From the NCBI GenBank assembly GCA_900545925.1, contig URAZ01000003.1:1-64000 (forward strand): a stretch of DNA of 64,000 bases, written 5' to 3'. Each line of letters starts with the position of its first letter. The first letter of the stretch is position 1. The notes below the pieces were generated by a model, which was given only the letters and a program-made list of their open reading frames with translations, had not been told where the DNA came from and ran no database searches. The translations under genes were made by a program, and so were the position numbers. Shown here one piece after another: positions 24,786-33,620 of the stretch. This stretch comes from an uncultured Eubacteriales bacterium. GTDB taxonomy: Bacteria; Bacillota; Clostridia; Oscillospirales; Oscillospiraceae.

Positions 24786-25571
24786 TCAAGCCTTCTGCGG
24801 CTCCATTGCGTCCGCAAGGGTGTCGGTGATGGCGGCGCGGAAGAGGCTGCCGGCGTTGTCGTGGACGATGTTCAGGGCTGGGGCCGTATGGTTCAGTTCG
24901 ATCTTGCTGTCCATGTAGAGGTCGAGGTCGAGCATGAACACGCGTTCTTCCGTTGTCTCACGGGTACGGTTGTTGACCTTGCGCAGCAGACCCGGGCCGG
25001 ATTTGACGTTGGCTTTCGCGCCGCCGGGCATCTGGACAGTCGCGGTCAGTTCGTTTTTCATGAACGCCTGCTCCTGCGCGTCCTCGTCGCCCATGAGGCC
25101 CAAAAATCCCGGCGTGATAAGTTCCTTCCAGAGGCAGTCCTCCAGTCCGAGCGGCGCTCGGCGGAATGCGTTGACATACCGCAGACCCACGCGGGTGAAC
25201 CACGAGGGATGATATGTCTCGATAAACACGGCGAGAATGCGGTCGAGCCGCTGGGCAAATTCCTCCCAGCGGGTATAGCCGTAGGTGGAAAGGGCGATAA
25301 AGCCCTTGGTGAGACTGATTTTCCACTGCCCCTCGGCAGAGACGAACTGATAGTTGTTGACCGTTCCCTGCGGAACAGGCTTGCCGTTCACCATCTGCGG
25401 CGGCAGCTGCTCGATCTTCTTTTCATACTGCGGATATTCCCGGCGGATGCGGTCCTGAAACGCGGCAGGTTCGCTTGCGTCGATGGACAGGATCTCCGGG
25501 AAACGAAGCTGACAGATCACCTCGACCAGCTGGCGCTTGGCGTAGATCATTCGTTCTTCATTGGAAAACAT
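24786..25571 (-). CDS. TIGR04255 family protein
   Basis: A 261-residue cytoplasmic protein that I assign to the sporadically distributed TIGR04255 family from its N-terminal pattern (KRQLVEVICQLRFPEI), the STYGYTRWEEF block and the FTRVGLRYVN motif. Its biochemical role is not established. The start at 25571 has AAAGGTG at proper distance; an in-frame GTG at 25580 lies on top of the ribosome site. It forms a single transcription unit with a clear promoter and a terminator. Patchy distribution of the family suggests horizontal acquisition, but base composition here matches the neighbours. Confidence 0.82.
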   Translation of the reverse strand: MFSNEERMIYAKRQLVEVICQLRFPEILSIDASEPAAFQDRIRREYPQYEKKIEQLPPQMVNGKPVPQGTVNNYQFVSAEGQWKISLTKGFIALSTYGYTRWEEFAQRLDRILAVFIETYHPSWFTRVGLRYVNAFRRAPLGLEDCLWKELITPGFLGLMGDEDAQEQAFMKNELTATVQMPGGAKANVKSGPGLLRKVNNRTRETTEERVFMLDLDLYMDSKIELNHTAPALNIVHDNAGSLFRAAITDTLADAMEPQKA

Positions 25572-25601
25572 GGTTCGCACACCTTTCGTTGCTTTTCTTA
25601 T

Positions 25602-25629
25602 ATCATACTATATTTATCTGAAAATGCAA
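25602..25629 (-). promoter_or_regulatory. Promoter of the TIGR04255 gene
   Basis: On the minus strand TTGCAT, 16 bases, TATGAT. It is back to back with the plus-strand promoter of the PAP2 gene. Confidence 0.7.
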
Positions 25630-25634
25630 GATAC

Positions 25635-25663
25635 TTGGCAAATCCGGCGTTTGGTGGTATACT
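25635..25663 (+). promoter_or_regulatory. Promoter of the PAP2 - hydrolase - DUF2804 operon
   Basis: TTGGCA, 17 bases, TATACT; about 31 bases before the ATG at 25695. Its -35 lies only 5 bases from the divergent -35, so occupancy may be mutually exclusive. Confidence 0.75.
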
Positions 25664-25694
25664 GATTTTGTATCTCAATTCAGGAGGTTCCGGT

Positions 25695-26636
25695 ATGGAT
25701 TTTTTGCGGCTTCTCGCGGCGGGACGCTGCGGAGCGCTGGACACGTTTTTTTCTAGCCTGACCTATTTCGGCTCGGAGATCGCGTTTATGGCGGCGGCAC
25801 TGCTGATCTTCTGGTGCGTTGACAAGCGGCAGGGCTATTATGTCTTTCTGGTCGGTGCGCTCGGTACGATCTGCAACCAGTTTCTGAAGCTGGCCTTCCG
25901 CATTCCGCGCCCGTGGGTGCTCGACCCGGACTTTCAGATCGTCGAAGCCGCCCGCGCGGACGCGACGGGCTATTCCTTCCCCTCCGGCCATACGCAGAAC
26001 ATCGTCGGCACGACGGCCTCAATCTTTGCGAGCCGGAAGGAAGCATGGGTGCGCATCGTCTGCATCGTGTTGATGCTTCTGGTGCCGTTTTCGCGAATGT
26101 ACCTGGGCGTTCACACGCCGCTGGACGTCGGCGTGGCCTTCCTGACGGCGCTGGCGCTGGCTGCGGCGCTCTATCCGGCGTTCCGGACGGAGGCTGCTGC
26201 GAAAAAGACAGTGCCATGGCTCCTGCTCGGTGCGGCAGCGCTGTGCGGCGGATATCTGGTCTATGCCTCGTCCCTCGCCCGATGCGACTGGCCGGCGGGC
26301 AGCGAGGACCTTTCCAATATCACGCACGGCCTCAAAAACGCGTATACCATGCTGGGTGCGCTGCTGGGCTTTTTGATTGTATACATCGCCGATGAGAAAA
26401 AGCTGCATTTTGACGTCCGTGCGCCGTTCTGGGGACAGGTTTTAAAGCTGGTACTCGGCCTTGCGCTGCTCCTTGGCATCAAGGCGGGGCTGAAGCCGCT
26501 GCTGGTGTCCCTCTTTGCCGGGTCGCAGGCAGAAAGCTTTGTACGGTATTTTCTGATTGTTTTGTTCGCGGGCATTATCTGGCCGCTTACATTCCCGTTT
26601 TTCGCAAAACTCGGAAAGAAGGGCAAAGCGGCATGA
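25695..26636 (+). CDS. PAP2-superfamily membrane phosphatase
   Basis: A 313-residue membrane protein of the type 2 phosphatidic acid phosphatase superfamily. The three catalytic motifs are complete: KLAFRIPRP, SFPSGH and SRMYLGVHTPLDV. They sit in the N-terminal half between membrane helices, with the active site expected on the outer face; a further four or five helices form a C-terminal extension. Likely substrates are lipid phosphates or polyprenyl diphosphates such as undecaprenyl-PP. The ATG at 25695 follows AGGAGG; the open frame extends upstream without support. The alpha/beta hydrolase gene overlaps its end by 4 bases. Confidence 0.93.
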   Translation: MDFLRLLAAGRCGALDTFFSSLTYFGSEIAFMAAALLIFWCVDKRQGYYVFLVGALGTICNQFLKLAFRIPRPWVLDPDFQIVEAARADATGYSFPSGHTQNIVGTTASIFASRKEAWVRIVCIVLMLLVPFSRMYLGVHTPLDVGVAFLTALALAAALYPAFRTEAAAKKTVPWLLLGAAALCGGYLVYASSLARCDWPAGSEDLSNITHGLKNAYTMLGALLGFLIVYIADEKKLHFDVRAPFWGQVLKLVLGLALLLGIKAGLKPLLVSLFAGSQAESFVRYFLIVLFAGIIWPLTFPFFAKLGKKGKAA

Positions 26637-27577
26637 CGGCAGTCTGGATTGTTCTGGCCGTTCTGCTGGCGGTCGTGCTTCTGGCGCTGGGCCTGTTTCT
26701 GTTTGCCTGCCGCCGCAGGCCCGCCCCGGATTTTACAATGCCTGCGGTCATTGCCAAATGGGGCCGTGCAGAGCAGACGGAGGAGATTTTCGCGGGCACC
26801 GCACTGATGCAGGACGCGGAGGATATCTTTTTGCCGTCCTATGACGGTCTGCGCCTACACGGTCAGCTATTGCAGCAGCCCAGCGCAAAGGGCACGATTC
26901 TCCTGTTCCATGGTTATCGCTCAAGCTGGATCATCGATTTTTCCATCGTTCTGCCCTACTATTATTCACTCGGATATAATTTGCTCGCCGTTGACGAACG
27001 CGCGCACGGCCAGTCGGAGGGCGTATATATCACCTTCGGCGTCCATGAGCGCCGGGACGTCGTAACATGGGCGCAATACGCGGCCATGCACTTTGGCCCG
27101 GATCATCCGCTGTTTCTTGGCGGGCTCTCCATGGGCGCAACGACCGTTCTGCTGGCGTCCGCGCTGGAACTTCCGCCGTCTGTCCGGGGTGTGATTGCCG
27201 ACTGCGGGTTCTCTTCGCCGGACGCGATCATGAAAAGCGTCCTGCACGCGCATGTAAAATGGCTCCCGGCGGGGCCGCTGCTGGCGCTGATGGATGTCTG
27301 CACGCGCGCGTTCGCCGGCTTTTCCATCCGGGAGGCCTCCACGCTGGACGCGGTATCTCAAACAAAGCTTCCCATTCTGTTTCTCCACGGCACGGCGGAC
27401 ACCTTCGTCCCCTGCTCCATGTCGCAGGCTGCCTATGACGCCTGCACATCTGAAAAACAGCTGATTCTGGTTGACGGAGCAAAGCATGGCTACAGCTATC
27501 TGGTTGACCGCCCGCGCGTACAGGCGGCGCTTGCAGACTTTCTGGAAAAATACACATCCAAGGAGGCTATCCAATGA
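26633..27577 (+). CDS. Membrane-anchored alpha/beta hydrolase
   Basis: A 314-residue alpha/beta-fold hydrolase with an N-terminal membrane anchor (about 4-26). The catalytic triad is visible: nucleophile Ser in GGLSMGAT, Asp in FLHGTADTFVP, His in GAKHGYSYL; the oxyanion-hole motif LFHGYRSS is present. It resembles the YqkD/S9-like family of serine hydrolases. It overlaps PAP2 upstream and DUF2804 downstream by 4 bases each, so the three proteins are made together; membrane lipid or glycolipid turnover is a plausible shared theme but is inference. Confidence 0.92.
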   Translation: MTAVWIVLAVLLAVVLLALGLFLFACRRRPAPDFTMPAVIAKWGRAEQTEEIFAGTALMQDAEDIFLPSYDGLRLHGQLLQQPSAKGTILLFHGYRSSWIIDFSIVLPYYYSLGYNLLAVDERAHGQSEGVYITFGVHERRDVVTWAQYAAMHFGPDHPLFLGGLSMGATTVLLASALELPPSVRGVIADCGFSSPDAIMKSVLHAHVKWLPAGPLLALMDVCTRAFAGFSIREASTLDAVSQTKLPILFLHGTADTFVPCSMSQAAYDACTSEKQLILVDGAKHGYSYLVDRPRVQAALADFLEKYTSKEAIQ

Positions 27578-28611
27578 GACAACAGCATGAGATCACCACT
27601 TCCGGCCCGCTGCTTGGCAGCGACGGCAATCTGCTTGAGCCCGGCTGGGCGCGTTCCCTGCTCCCGGTCTATCGCCGCGCGGACATCAAGGCCTGCGCCA
27701 TGCGCATCAAAGAATGGGATTATTATCTCATCACCGACGGCCATATCGGTCTGGCGCTGACCATCGCGGACAACGGCTATATGGGCCTCGACTCCGTTTC
27801 CTTCCTGGACTTTGACGGCAAATGGGAAAAAACGACGAGCCGCATGCGGGCGCTTCCGCTCGGCCGGACGCAGCTGCCGGAATCGAGCGCGGAGGGCGCC
27901 TCGGAAATTTCAAAGGGCGGCTATGCACTCACCTTTTATCACGAGGACGGGGCGCGGATGCTCTCGTTCCACATGGACAAATTCCTGGACAAGGAGCCCA
28001 TCGAGGGCATCGTCAAGCTCACCGACGAGCCGGACGAGAGCATGGTTATCGCCACGCCCTTCGATAAGCCCGGCCATTTCTACTACAACCAGAAGATCAA
28101 CTGCATGCGCGCCGAAGGCTGGATCGAACTGGGCAGCCGCCGGTATGAATTGACAAAGGATAAATTTTTCGCGGTACTCGACTGGGGACGCGGCGTGTGG
28201 ACGTATCACAACACCTGGTACTGGGGAAGCGCCTCGGGCGAACTCGACGGTGTCCCCTTCGGCTGGAACATCGGCTATGGCTTCGGCGACACCAGCGCCG
28301 CGACGGAGAACGTGCTGTTCTACGACGGGAAGATTCACAAGCTGGGTGAGGTCAAGTTTGAGATTCCCATGGATGAAGACGGGTTTGAGGACTTCATGAA
28401 GCCCTGGGTCTTCACGAGCGACGACAACCGGTTCTATATGAATTTTACGCCGGTGCTCGACCGCAGCGCGTTCATGAGCGCAGGCGTCGTGCTGTCCGAC
28501 CAGCATCAGGTCTTTGGCCATTTTACGGGCCGCATCACGCTCGACGACGGAACAGTCCTGCCCGTGCGCGACTTCTTCGGCTTTGCCGAGAAGGTCGAAA
28601 ACAAATGGTAA
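27574..28611 (+). CDS. DUF2804 domain protein
   Basis: A 345-residue protein spanning a complete DUF2804 domain, rich in beta-strand and aromatic residues (WTYHNTWYWGSASGELDGV, FGWNIGYGFGDTSAATENV). The fold is expected to be lipocalin/AttH-like; no catalytic role is established. It has no signal peptide or membrane helix. Translational coupling to the alpha/beta hydrolase (4-base overlap, AAGGAGG upstream) suggests a related substrate, possibly a lipid-like molecule. Confidence 0.85.
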   Translation: MRQQHEITTSGPLLGSDGNLLEPGWARSLLPVYRRADIKACAMRIKEWDYYLITDGHIGLALTIADNGYMGLDSVSFLDFDGKWEKTTSRMRALPLGRTQLPESSAEGASEISKGGYALTFYHEDGARMLSFHMDKFLDKEPIEGIVKLTDEPDESMVIATPFDKPGHFYYNQKINCMRAEGWIELGSRRYELTKDKFFAVLDWGRGVWTYHNTWYWGSASGELDGVPFGWNIGYGFGDTSAATENVLFYDGKIHKLGEVKFEIPMDEDGFEDFMKPWVFTSDDNRFYMNFTPVLDRSAFMSAGVVLSDQHQVFGHFTGRITLDDGTVLPVRDFFGFAEKVENKW

Positions 28612-28615
28612 ACGC

Positions 28616-29704
28616 ATGCTGACCTACGATCTGCGCTCCGGCGGCCAGCCGAAATATTACCGGCTCTACACCTGCATCCGAGAGGATATCCTGCGGGCAG
28701 AGCTCTTGCCGGGGCAGAAGCTGCCGTCGAAGCGGGCGCTGGCGGAGCATCTGCATATCAGCCTTGCGACCGTCTCCGGCGCGTATGAGCAACTGGTGGA
28801 CGAGGGCTATCTCACGACGAAGCCGCGCAGCGGCTATTATGTCAGCGCCATTTCCCGCCTGCCGCAGAACACGCAGCCGCAGGCGCGGCTGCATATGCTG
28901 CCTGCCGACGCACCCGCCGCGCAAGAGCCTGCGGGCTACGGCTTCCGGTATTCCGCGCTGACCCGGCTCATGCGCGAGGTCATTGCCGACTGCGGCACGC
29001 GGCTGCTGGAAAAGCCGCCGCATTACGGCTGTGCGGAACTGCGCAACGCGATTGCGGAATACCTGCTGCGCTACCGCGGGATGCTGGCCCAACCGGACTG
29101 CATCATCATCGGATCCGGTGCAGAATACCTCTACGGCCTCATCGTGCAGCTGCTGGGCCGGGAGCGCATTTATGGACTGGAAGACCCCGGCTATGAAAAG
29201 ATCCGACAGGTCTATGCAGCCAACGGTGCGGTCTGCGATCTGCTGCCCATGAGCGAAGACGGTATCCGCACCGGTGCGCTGCAAAAAACAAATGCGTCCG
29301 TCCTGCACATCACGCCATTTCACAGCTTCCCCACCGGCATCACCACATCGGCAGCCAAGCGCAGCGCGTATCTTGCATGGGCGGCAGAGCGGAACGCAAT
29401 TCTGATTGAAGACGATTTCGACTCGGAATTTTCCGAAAATAAGAAGCCGCTGCAGACGCTTTATTCCATGGACCGGCGCGGCTGCGTGATCTATGTGAAC
29501 ACGTTTTCGCATTCACTGGCCCCATCCATGCGCATGGGCTATATGGTTCTGCCGGAGCGTTTAATGGAGCGCTACCGGCAGATGCTCGGCTTTTATTCCT
29601 GCTCTGTTCCCCTGTTTGACCAGTATGTTCTGGCACGCTTCATCTCACAGGGCTACTTTGAGCGCCATCTGAACCGTCTGCGGCGGCAGAACAAGGGAAA
29701 ATAA
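28616..29704 (+). CDS. MocR/PdxR-like regulator, truncated and lacking the PLP lysine
   Basis: A 362-residue GntR-type winged helix (about 1-75: LPSKRALAEHLHISLATVSG) fused to a fold-type I aminotransferase-like domain (PHYGCAELRNAIAEYLLRYR, IIGSGAEYLYGL, ILIEDDFDSEF). The position of the PLP Schiff-base lysine, normally TFSK.LAP, reads TFSHSLAP. The protein also ends after RRQNKGK, about 90 residues before the normal C-terminus. Together these suggest it no longer binds PLP in the usual way: a decaying regulator or one with changed ligand use. It starts 4 bases after DUF2804 and is the last gene of that operon. Confidence 0.85.
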   Translation: MLTYDLRSGGQPKYYRLYTCIREDILRAELLPGQKLPSKRALAEHLHISLATVSGAYEQLVDEGYLTTKPRSGYYVSAISRLPQNTQPQARLHMLPADAPAAQEPAGYGFRYSALTRLMREVIADCGTRLLEKPPHYGCAELRNAIAEYLLRYRGMLAQPDCIIIGSGAEYLYGLIVQLLGRERIYGLEDPGYEKIRQVYAANGAVCDLLPMSEDGIRTGALQKTNASVLHITPFHSFPTGITTSAAKRSAYLAWAAERNAILIEDDFDSEFSENKKPLQTLYSMDRRGCVIYVNTFSHSLAPSMRMGYMVLPERLMERYRQMLGFYSCSVPLFDQYVLARFISQGYFERHLNRLRRQNKGK

Positions 29705-29798
29705 CCGTGGAAACCGTGCAAATTCTTCTGGATTTTTTGCGCATCCTGTGTTATAACAATAATGGAAACTATTATTATATTTGAAAGGACTCCGATTT

Positions 29799-31646
29799 AT
29801 GTACTGTGTCAAGAAAATGACCGAGGATCTCTACTGGGTCGGCGCAAGTGAGCGGCGGCTGAATCTGTTTGAAAACGCCTACCCACTCACGAACGGCGTG
29901 AGTTACAATTCCTATCTGCTGCTTGACGAAAAAACCGTCCTGATCGACACCGTGGATAAATCTGTCAGCGGTCTGTACTTTGAAAACGTTGAGCATGTAC
30001 TCTCCGGCCGGAAGCTGGATTACCTCATCGTACAGCACATGGAACCCGACCATGCCGCGACCATCGGTGAACTTGTCCTGCGCCACCCGGAGGTGACTGT
30101 CGTCTGCAACGCCAAGACGCGCACCATGATGCAGAACTTCTTCACATTCGACATCGACAGCCGCGTGCAGCTTGTCAAGGAAATGGATACGCTTACGACC
30201 GGTCGGCATACCTTTGCCTTCGTCATGGCCCCGATGGTCCACTGGCCGGAGGTCATGGTGTCCTATGACACAACTACCAAAACGCTTTACTCCGCCGACG
30301 CCTTTGGCACCTTTGGCGCGCTGAACGGCAATCTGTATGCGGATGAGGTGAATTTCCGGACCGAATGGCTCGCTGATGCCCGCCGGTACTATACCAACAT
30401 CGTCGGCAAATACGGCACGCAGGTGCAGGCGCTGCTGAAAAAGGCCGCGGGACTTGAGATCGAGATGATCTGCCCGCTGCATGGCCCGGTCTGGCGCAAG
30501 GATATCGCGTGGTTCCTCGACAAATATATCCACTGGGCAACCTATACGCCCGAAGATGACGCCGTCGTCATCGCTTATGCCTCTGTCTACGGCGGCACAG
30601 AAAATGCGGCGAATGTGTTAGCCGCGAAGCTGTCTGACCTCGGCGTGCGCAATGTGCAGATGTACGACGTGTCCGTCACGCACCCAAGCTATATCCTCTC
30701 CGAGTGCTTCCGTGCCAGCCATCTGGTCTTTATCTCCACGACGTACAATGCGGGCATGTTCGTAACGATGGAGAATCTGGTTCACGATATCGTCCACCAC
30801 AATCTCCAGAACCGCACCATCGCCTTAATGGAAAACGGCTCCTGGGCGCCGACGGCCGCAGGGCTGATGCGTGCGGAGTTCCAGAAACTTAAGAACTGCA
30901 CAATTCTCGACGAGACAGTCACAATCAAGTCCACGCTCAAGGAGTCCCAGCTGGCGGACGTTGACGCTATGGCGCAGGCCATTTTCGATTCCATGCCAAA
31001 GCCTGCTCCGGCAGAGCATAAGGCCGACGCGCCGGTTGAAAAGAACGCATTCTTCTCGTTCTCCTACGGCCTGTTCGTCCTGACGGCCCGCGACGGCGAA
31101 AAGGACAACGGCTGCATCATCAACACCGCCGCGCAGCTTACCGACACGCCCAAGCGCATTTCCATCGCTGTCAACAAGGCAAATTTCACGCACGATATGA
31201 TCCGCAAGACGGGTGTGTTTAATCTGTCCATGCTTTCGACCGACGCGCCGTTCGGCCTGTTCCAGCATTACGGGTTCCAGTCGGGCCGCGACGTGGACAA
31301 GTTCGCGGACGTCAAGGGCATGGCCCGCGCGACGAACGGCGTGTATTACCTGCCGTACTCCACCAACGCCTTTGTCAGCGGTAAGGTCACGCAGGAGATC
31401 GATCTCGGCACGCATACGCTGTTCATTGCCGACGTGACTGAGGCGCGCGTACTCTCCGACGCGCCGTCCATGACCTACAGCTTCTACTTTGCAAACGTCA
31501 AGCCCAAGCCGTCGGCGCTCAAAAAGCAGACCGGCTGGGTCTGCAAGATCTGCGGCTATGTCTACGAGGGCGAAACGCTCCCCGCTGATTTCATCTGCCC
31601 GCTGTGCAAGCACGGCGCAGAGGATTTTGAAAAGCTGCCGGAATAA
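29799..31646 (+). CDS. Four-domain flavodiiron protein (FDP-flavodoxin-flavin reductase-rubredoxin)
   Basis: A 615-residue oxygen- or NO-reducing enzyme. The metallo-beta-lactamase-like diiron domain (1-250) has the ligand motif H80-x-E82-x-D84-H85 and a later ligand in CPLHGPVW. A flavodoxin domain follows (IAYASVYGGTENAANVLA, about 255-400), then a flavin-reductase-like domain (about 425-560), and a C-terminal rubredoxin with CKICG and CPLCK. This lets electrons pass from NAD(P)H through flavin and rubredoxin to the diiron site in one chain, typical of strict anaerobes coping with O2. The start at 29799 follows GAAAGGA by 9 bases. A TTATAACAATAATGG segment upstream only weakly resembles a PerR box. 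Confidence 0.94.
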   Translation: MYCVKKMTEDLYWVGASERRLNLFENAYPLTNGVSYNSYLLLDEKTVLIDTVDKSVSGLYFENVEHVLSGRKLDYLIVQHMEPDHAATIGELVLRHPEVTVVCNAKTRTMMQNFFTFDIDSRVQLVKEMDTLTTGRHTFAFVMAPMVHWPEVMVSYDTTTKTLYSADAFGTFGALNGNLYADEVNFRTEWLADARRYYTNIVGKYGTQVQALLKKAAGLEIEMICPLHGPVWRKDIAWFLDKYIHWATYTPEDDAVVIAYASVYGGTENAANVLAAKLSDLGVRNVQMYDVSVTHPSYILSECFRASHLVFISTTYNAGMFVTMENLVHDIVHHNLQNRTIALMENGSWAPTAAGLMRAEFQKLKNCTILDETVTIKSTLKESQLADVDAMAQAIFDSMPKPAPAEHKADAPVEKNAFFSFSYGLFVLTARDGEKDNGCIINTAAQLTDTPKRISIAVNKANFTHDMIRKTGVFNLSMLSTDAPFGLFQHYGFQSGRDVDKFADVKGMARATNGVYYLPYSTNAFVSGKVTQEIDLGTHTLFIADVTEARVLSDAPSMTYSFYFANVKPKPSALKKQTGWVCKICGYVYEGETLPADFICPLCKHGAEDFEKLPE

Positions 31647-31660
31647 GCGCATATTGACCG

Positions 31661-31687
31661 CGAAGGACGGACGCTGTCCGTCCTTCG
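31661..31687 (+). terminator. Hairpin after the flavodiiron gene
   Basis: CGAAGGACGGAC and its complement around GCT form a 12-bp stem, but no T-run follows. It may be an RNA end stabiliser or a weak terminator. Confidence 0.55.
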
Positions 31688-31720
31688 CATGAACTTTAGA
31701 AACGGAAAGGAACGATCATC

Positions 31721-33172
31721 ATGTCCCGTGTACTGGAAAATCTGGAACCCAAGGCGGTCTTTCATTTCTTTGAGGATCTGACCCGCATCCCGCACGGCTC
31801 GCGCAACACAAAGGCCATCAGCGACTACTGCGTTTCTTTTGCCAAGGAACGCGGCCTGTGGGTGTATCAGGACGCGCTTAACAACGTCATCATCAAAAAG
31901 CCCGCCTCGGCTGGCTATGAGGCCTCGCCCGCCGTCATTCTGCAGGGCCATCTCGACATGGTCGCGGAAAAGACACCGGAAAGCCCCATTGATTTCACAA
32001 AGGACGCGCTCGAACTGCGCATCGAGGGCGATTACGTCTCGGCAAACGGCACGACGCTTGGCGGCGACGACGGCATTGCCGTTGCCATGGCGCTGGCCGT
32101 GTTGGACAGCGACGTGATTGCGCATCCGGCCCTTGAGGTCGTGTTCACCGTCGATGAGGAGATCGGCATGGAGGGCGCGCAGGGTCTTGATTTCACACAG
32201 CTTTCCGCCCGCCGCATGCTGAACGTCGATTCCGAGGACGAGGGCATCTTCACCGTCAGCTGTGCCGGCGGTGCAAGCGCCAACGTCTCCATCGGCCTGA
32301 CGAGCGCGCCCTGTGCGCTGGCCTGCGCGCATCTGACCGTCTCCGGCCTCATCGGCGGCCATTCCGGTCAGGAGATTGACAAGGGCCGCGCAAACGCAAA
32401 TCTCCTGCTGGGCCGCGTACTGGACGCGATGCAGAAAAAACTCTCCTACCGGCTCGTTTCCGCCGCAGGCGGTCTGAAGGACAACGCCATTCCGAACGCA
32501 TCCGAGGCCGTTCTGGCCCTGCGGGAGGAGGACCTTTCTGCTGCGCGTGAGATCGCGGCGGCCTGCGAGGCCGATTTCCGGAAGGAATACGCCGCAGCCG
32601 ACCCCGGTGTGACCATCGCGCTGGAGCCGGCTCCTGCCTGTGAGCAAGCTCTGACGGAGGAAGCGACGCTGCGCGTCATTCACTTCCTGCTGCTCGTGCC
32701 GAACGGCATCGCAGCTATGAGCATGGACATTCCGGGACTGGTGCAGACGTCCTGCAACCTCGGTATTTTCCATGTGGAGGATGGGGTTCTGACAGCGGTC
32801 AGTTCGGTCAGAAGTTCCGTTTCGTCGCAGAAGCAGCTGCTGCTTGTCCGCATCGACGCGCTGGCGCAGCTGCTGGGCGGGTCGCTTCATGTGACGGGCG
32901 CGTATCCCGCATGGGAATACCGGCGCGAGTCCCCGCTGCGCGACAAGCTTGCCGCAGTCTATACCCAGCAGACCGGCAAGGAACCGAAGATCGAAGCCAT
33001 TCACGCGGGACTGGAATGCGGCCTGTTTGCAGGTCAGCTTCCCGGGCTCGACTGCGTTTCCTTCGGCCCCGATCTGGTTGATATCCATACCACGCGCGAA
33101 AAAATGTCCATTTCCTCCGTCCAGCGTACATGGCAGTTCCTGCTCGGCGCGCTGGCGGCTCTGAAGGACTGA
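31721..33172 (+). CDS. pepD: Aminoacyl-histidine dipeptidase (M20C)
   Basis: A 483-residue cytosolic metallopeptidase that hydrolyses Xaa-His and related dipeptides. M20 motifs are intact: ILQGHLDMVAEK, TTLGGDDGIAVAMAL, FTVDEEIGMEGAQGL, and the lid/dimerisation insert with IGGHSGQEIDKGRANAN. The C-terminal region (EAIHAGLECGLFAG) carries the last metal-binding glutamate and matches PepD. The length is normal for the family. Preceded by AACGGAAAGGA; probably monocistronic. Confidence 0.96.
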   Translation: MSRVLENLEPKAVFHFFEDLTRIPHGSRNTKAISDYCVSFAKERGLWVYQDALNNVIIKKPASAGYEASPAVILQGHLDMVAEKTPESPIDFTKDALELRIEGDYVSANGTTLGGDDGIAVAMALAVLDSDVIAHPALEVVFTVDEEIGMEGAQGLDFTQLSARRMLNVDSEDEGIFTVSCAGGASANVSIGLTSAPCALACAHLTVSGLIGGHSGQEIDKGRANANLLLGRVLDAMQKKLSYRLVSAAGGLKDNAIPNASEAVLALREEDLSAAREIAAACEADFRKEYAAADPGVTIALEPAPACEQALTEEATLRVIHFLLLVPNGIAAMSMDIPGLVQTSCNLGIFHVEDGVLTAVSSVRSSVSSQKQLLLVRIDALAQLLGGSLHVTGAYPAWEYRRESPLRDKLAAVYTQQTGKEPKIEAIHAGLECGLFAGQLPGLDCVSFGPDLVDIHTTREKMSISSVQRTWQFLLGALAALKD

Positions 33173-33240
33173 GCGCGCTTCTGCGCTGCGCACGGTGGTT
33201 CGCATATTCTCCGTCTTTGCAAACAAAATAAAAATAATAC

Positions 33241-33269
33241 TTGCAAAACCCGCTTGCATATGCTATTAT
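33241..33269 (+). promoter_or_regulatory. Promoter of rpmE
   Basis: TTGCAA, 17 bases, TATTAT, with an AT-rich upstream region (about 33220-33240) that could act as an UP element. Confidence 0.8.
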
Positions 33270-33339
33270 ATTCGAGCGTTTGAACCAAGGGAAGGGCAGT
33301 CTGCCTTTTTACAGAAATCTGATGAGAGAGGTGAAACTC

Positions 33340-33540
33340 ATGAAGGAAGGTATCCATCCCAAGTACGAACAGACTACTATCAGATGCGCGTGTGGTGCAG
33401 TTATTGAGACTGGTTCTACCAAAAAGGACATCAAGGTTGAAATTTGCTCCAAGTGTCACCCGTTCTACACCGGCAAGCAGAAGCTTGTTGACACAGGTGG
33501 ACGTGTTGACCGTTTCAACAAGAAATACGGCCTGAAGTAA
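33340..33540 (+). CDS. rpmE: 50S ribosomal protein L31
   Basis: A 66-residue large-subunit ribosomal protein of the zinc-binding (C+) type: Cys16, Cys18, Cys36 and Cys39 are all present. The start at 33340 has AGAGGTGA upstream; a longer in-frame start at 33241 falls in the promoter. A strong promoter and terminator frame it as a single-gene unit. Confidence 0.97.
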   Translation: MKEGIHPKYEQTTIRCACGAVIETGSTKKDIKVEICSKCHPFYTGKQKLVDTGGRVDRFNKKYGLK

Positions 33541-33546
33541 GAAGAC

Positions 33547-33578
33547 AGTCCGCACCGCGTATCGGTGCGGACTTTTTT
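33547..33578 (+). terminator. Terminator of rpmE
   Basis: AGTCCGCACCG and its complement around CGTAT, followed by six T. Confidence 0.95.
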
Positions 33579-33620
33579 CATGCTTGTCGCAATTTGTAAG
33601 AAACTGGTGGAAGTAAAATC

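Noticed and set aside
24588..25694. An N-terminal extension of the PAP2 protein
   Set aside because: The frame is open but runs antisense to the LysR start and the TIGR04255 gene; promoter and AGGAGG place the start at 25695.
29749..29780. PerR box before the flavodiiron gene
   Set aside because: TTATAACAATAATGG matches one half of the PerR consensus well but the other half poorly.
33241..33339. An extended L31 with 33 extra residues
   Set aside because: The extension covers the promoter; AGAGGTGA fixes the start at 33340.
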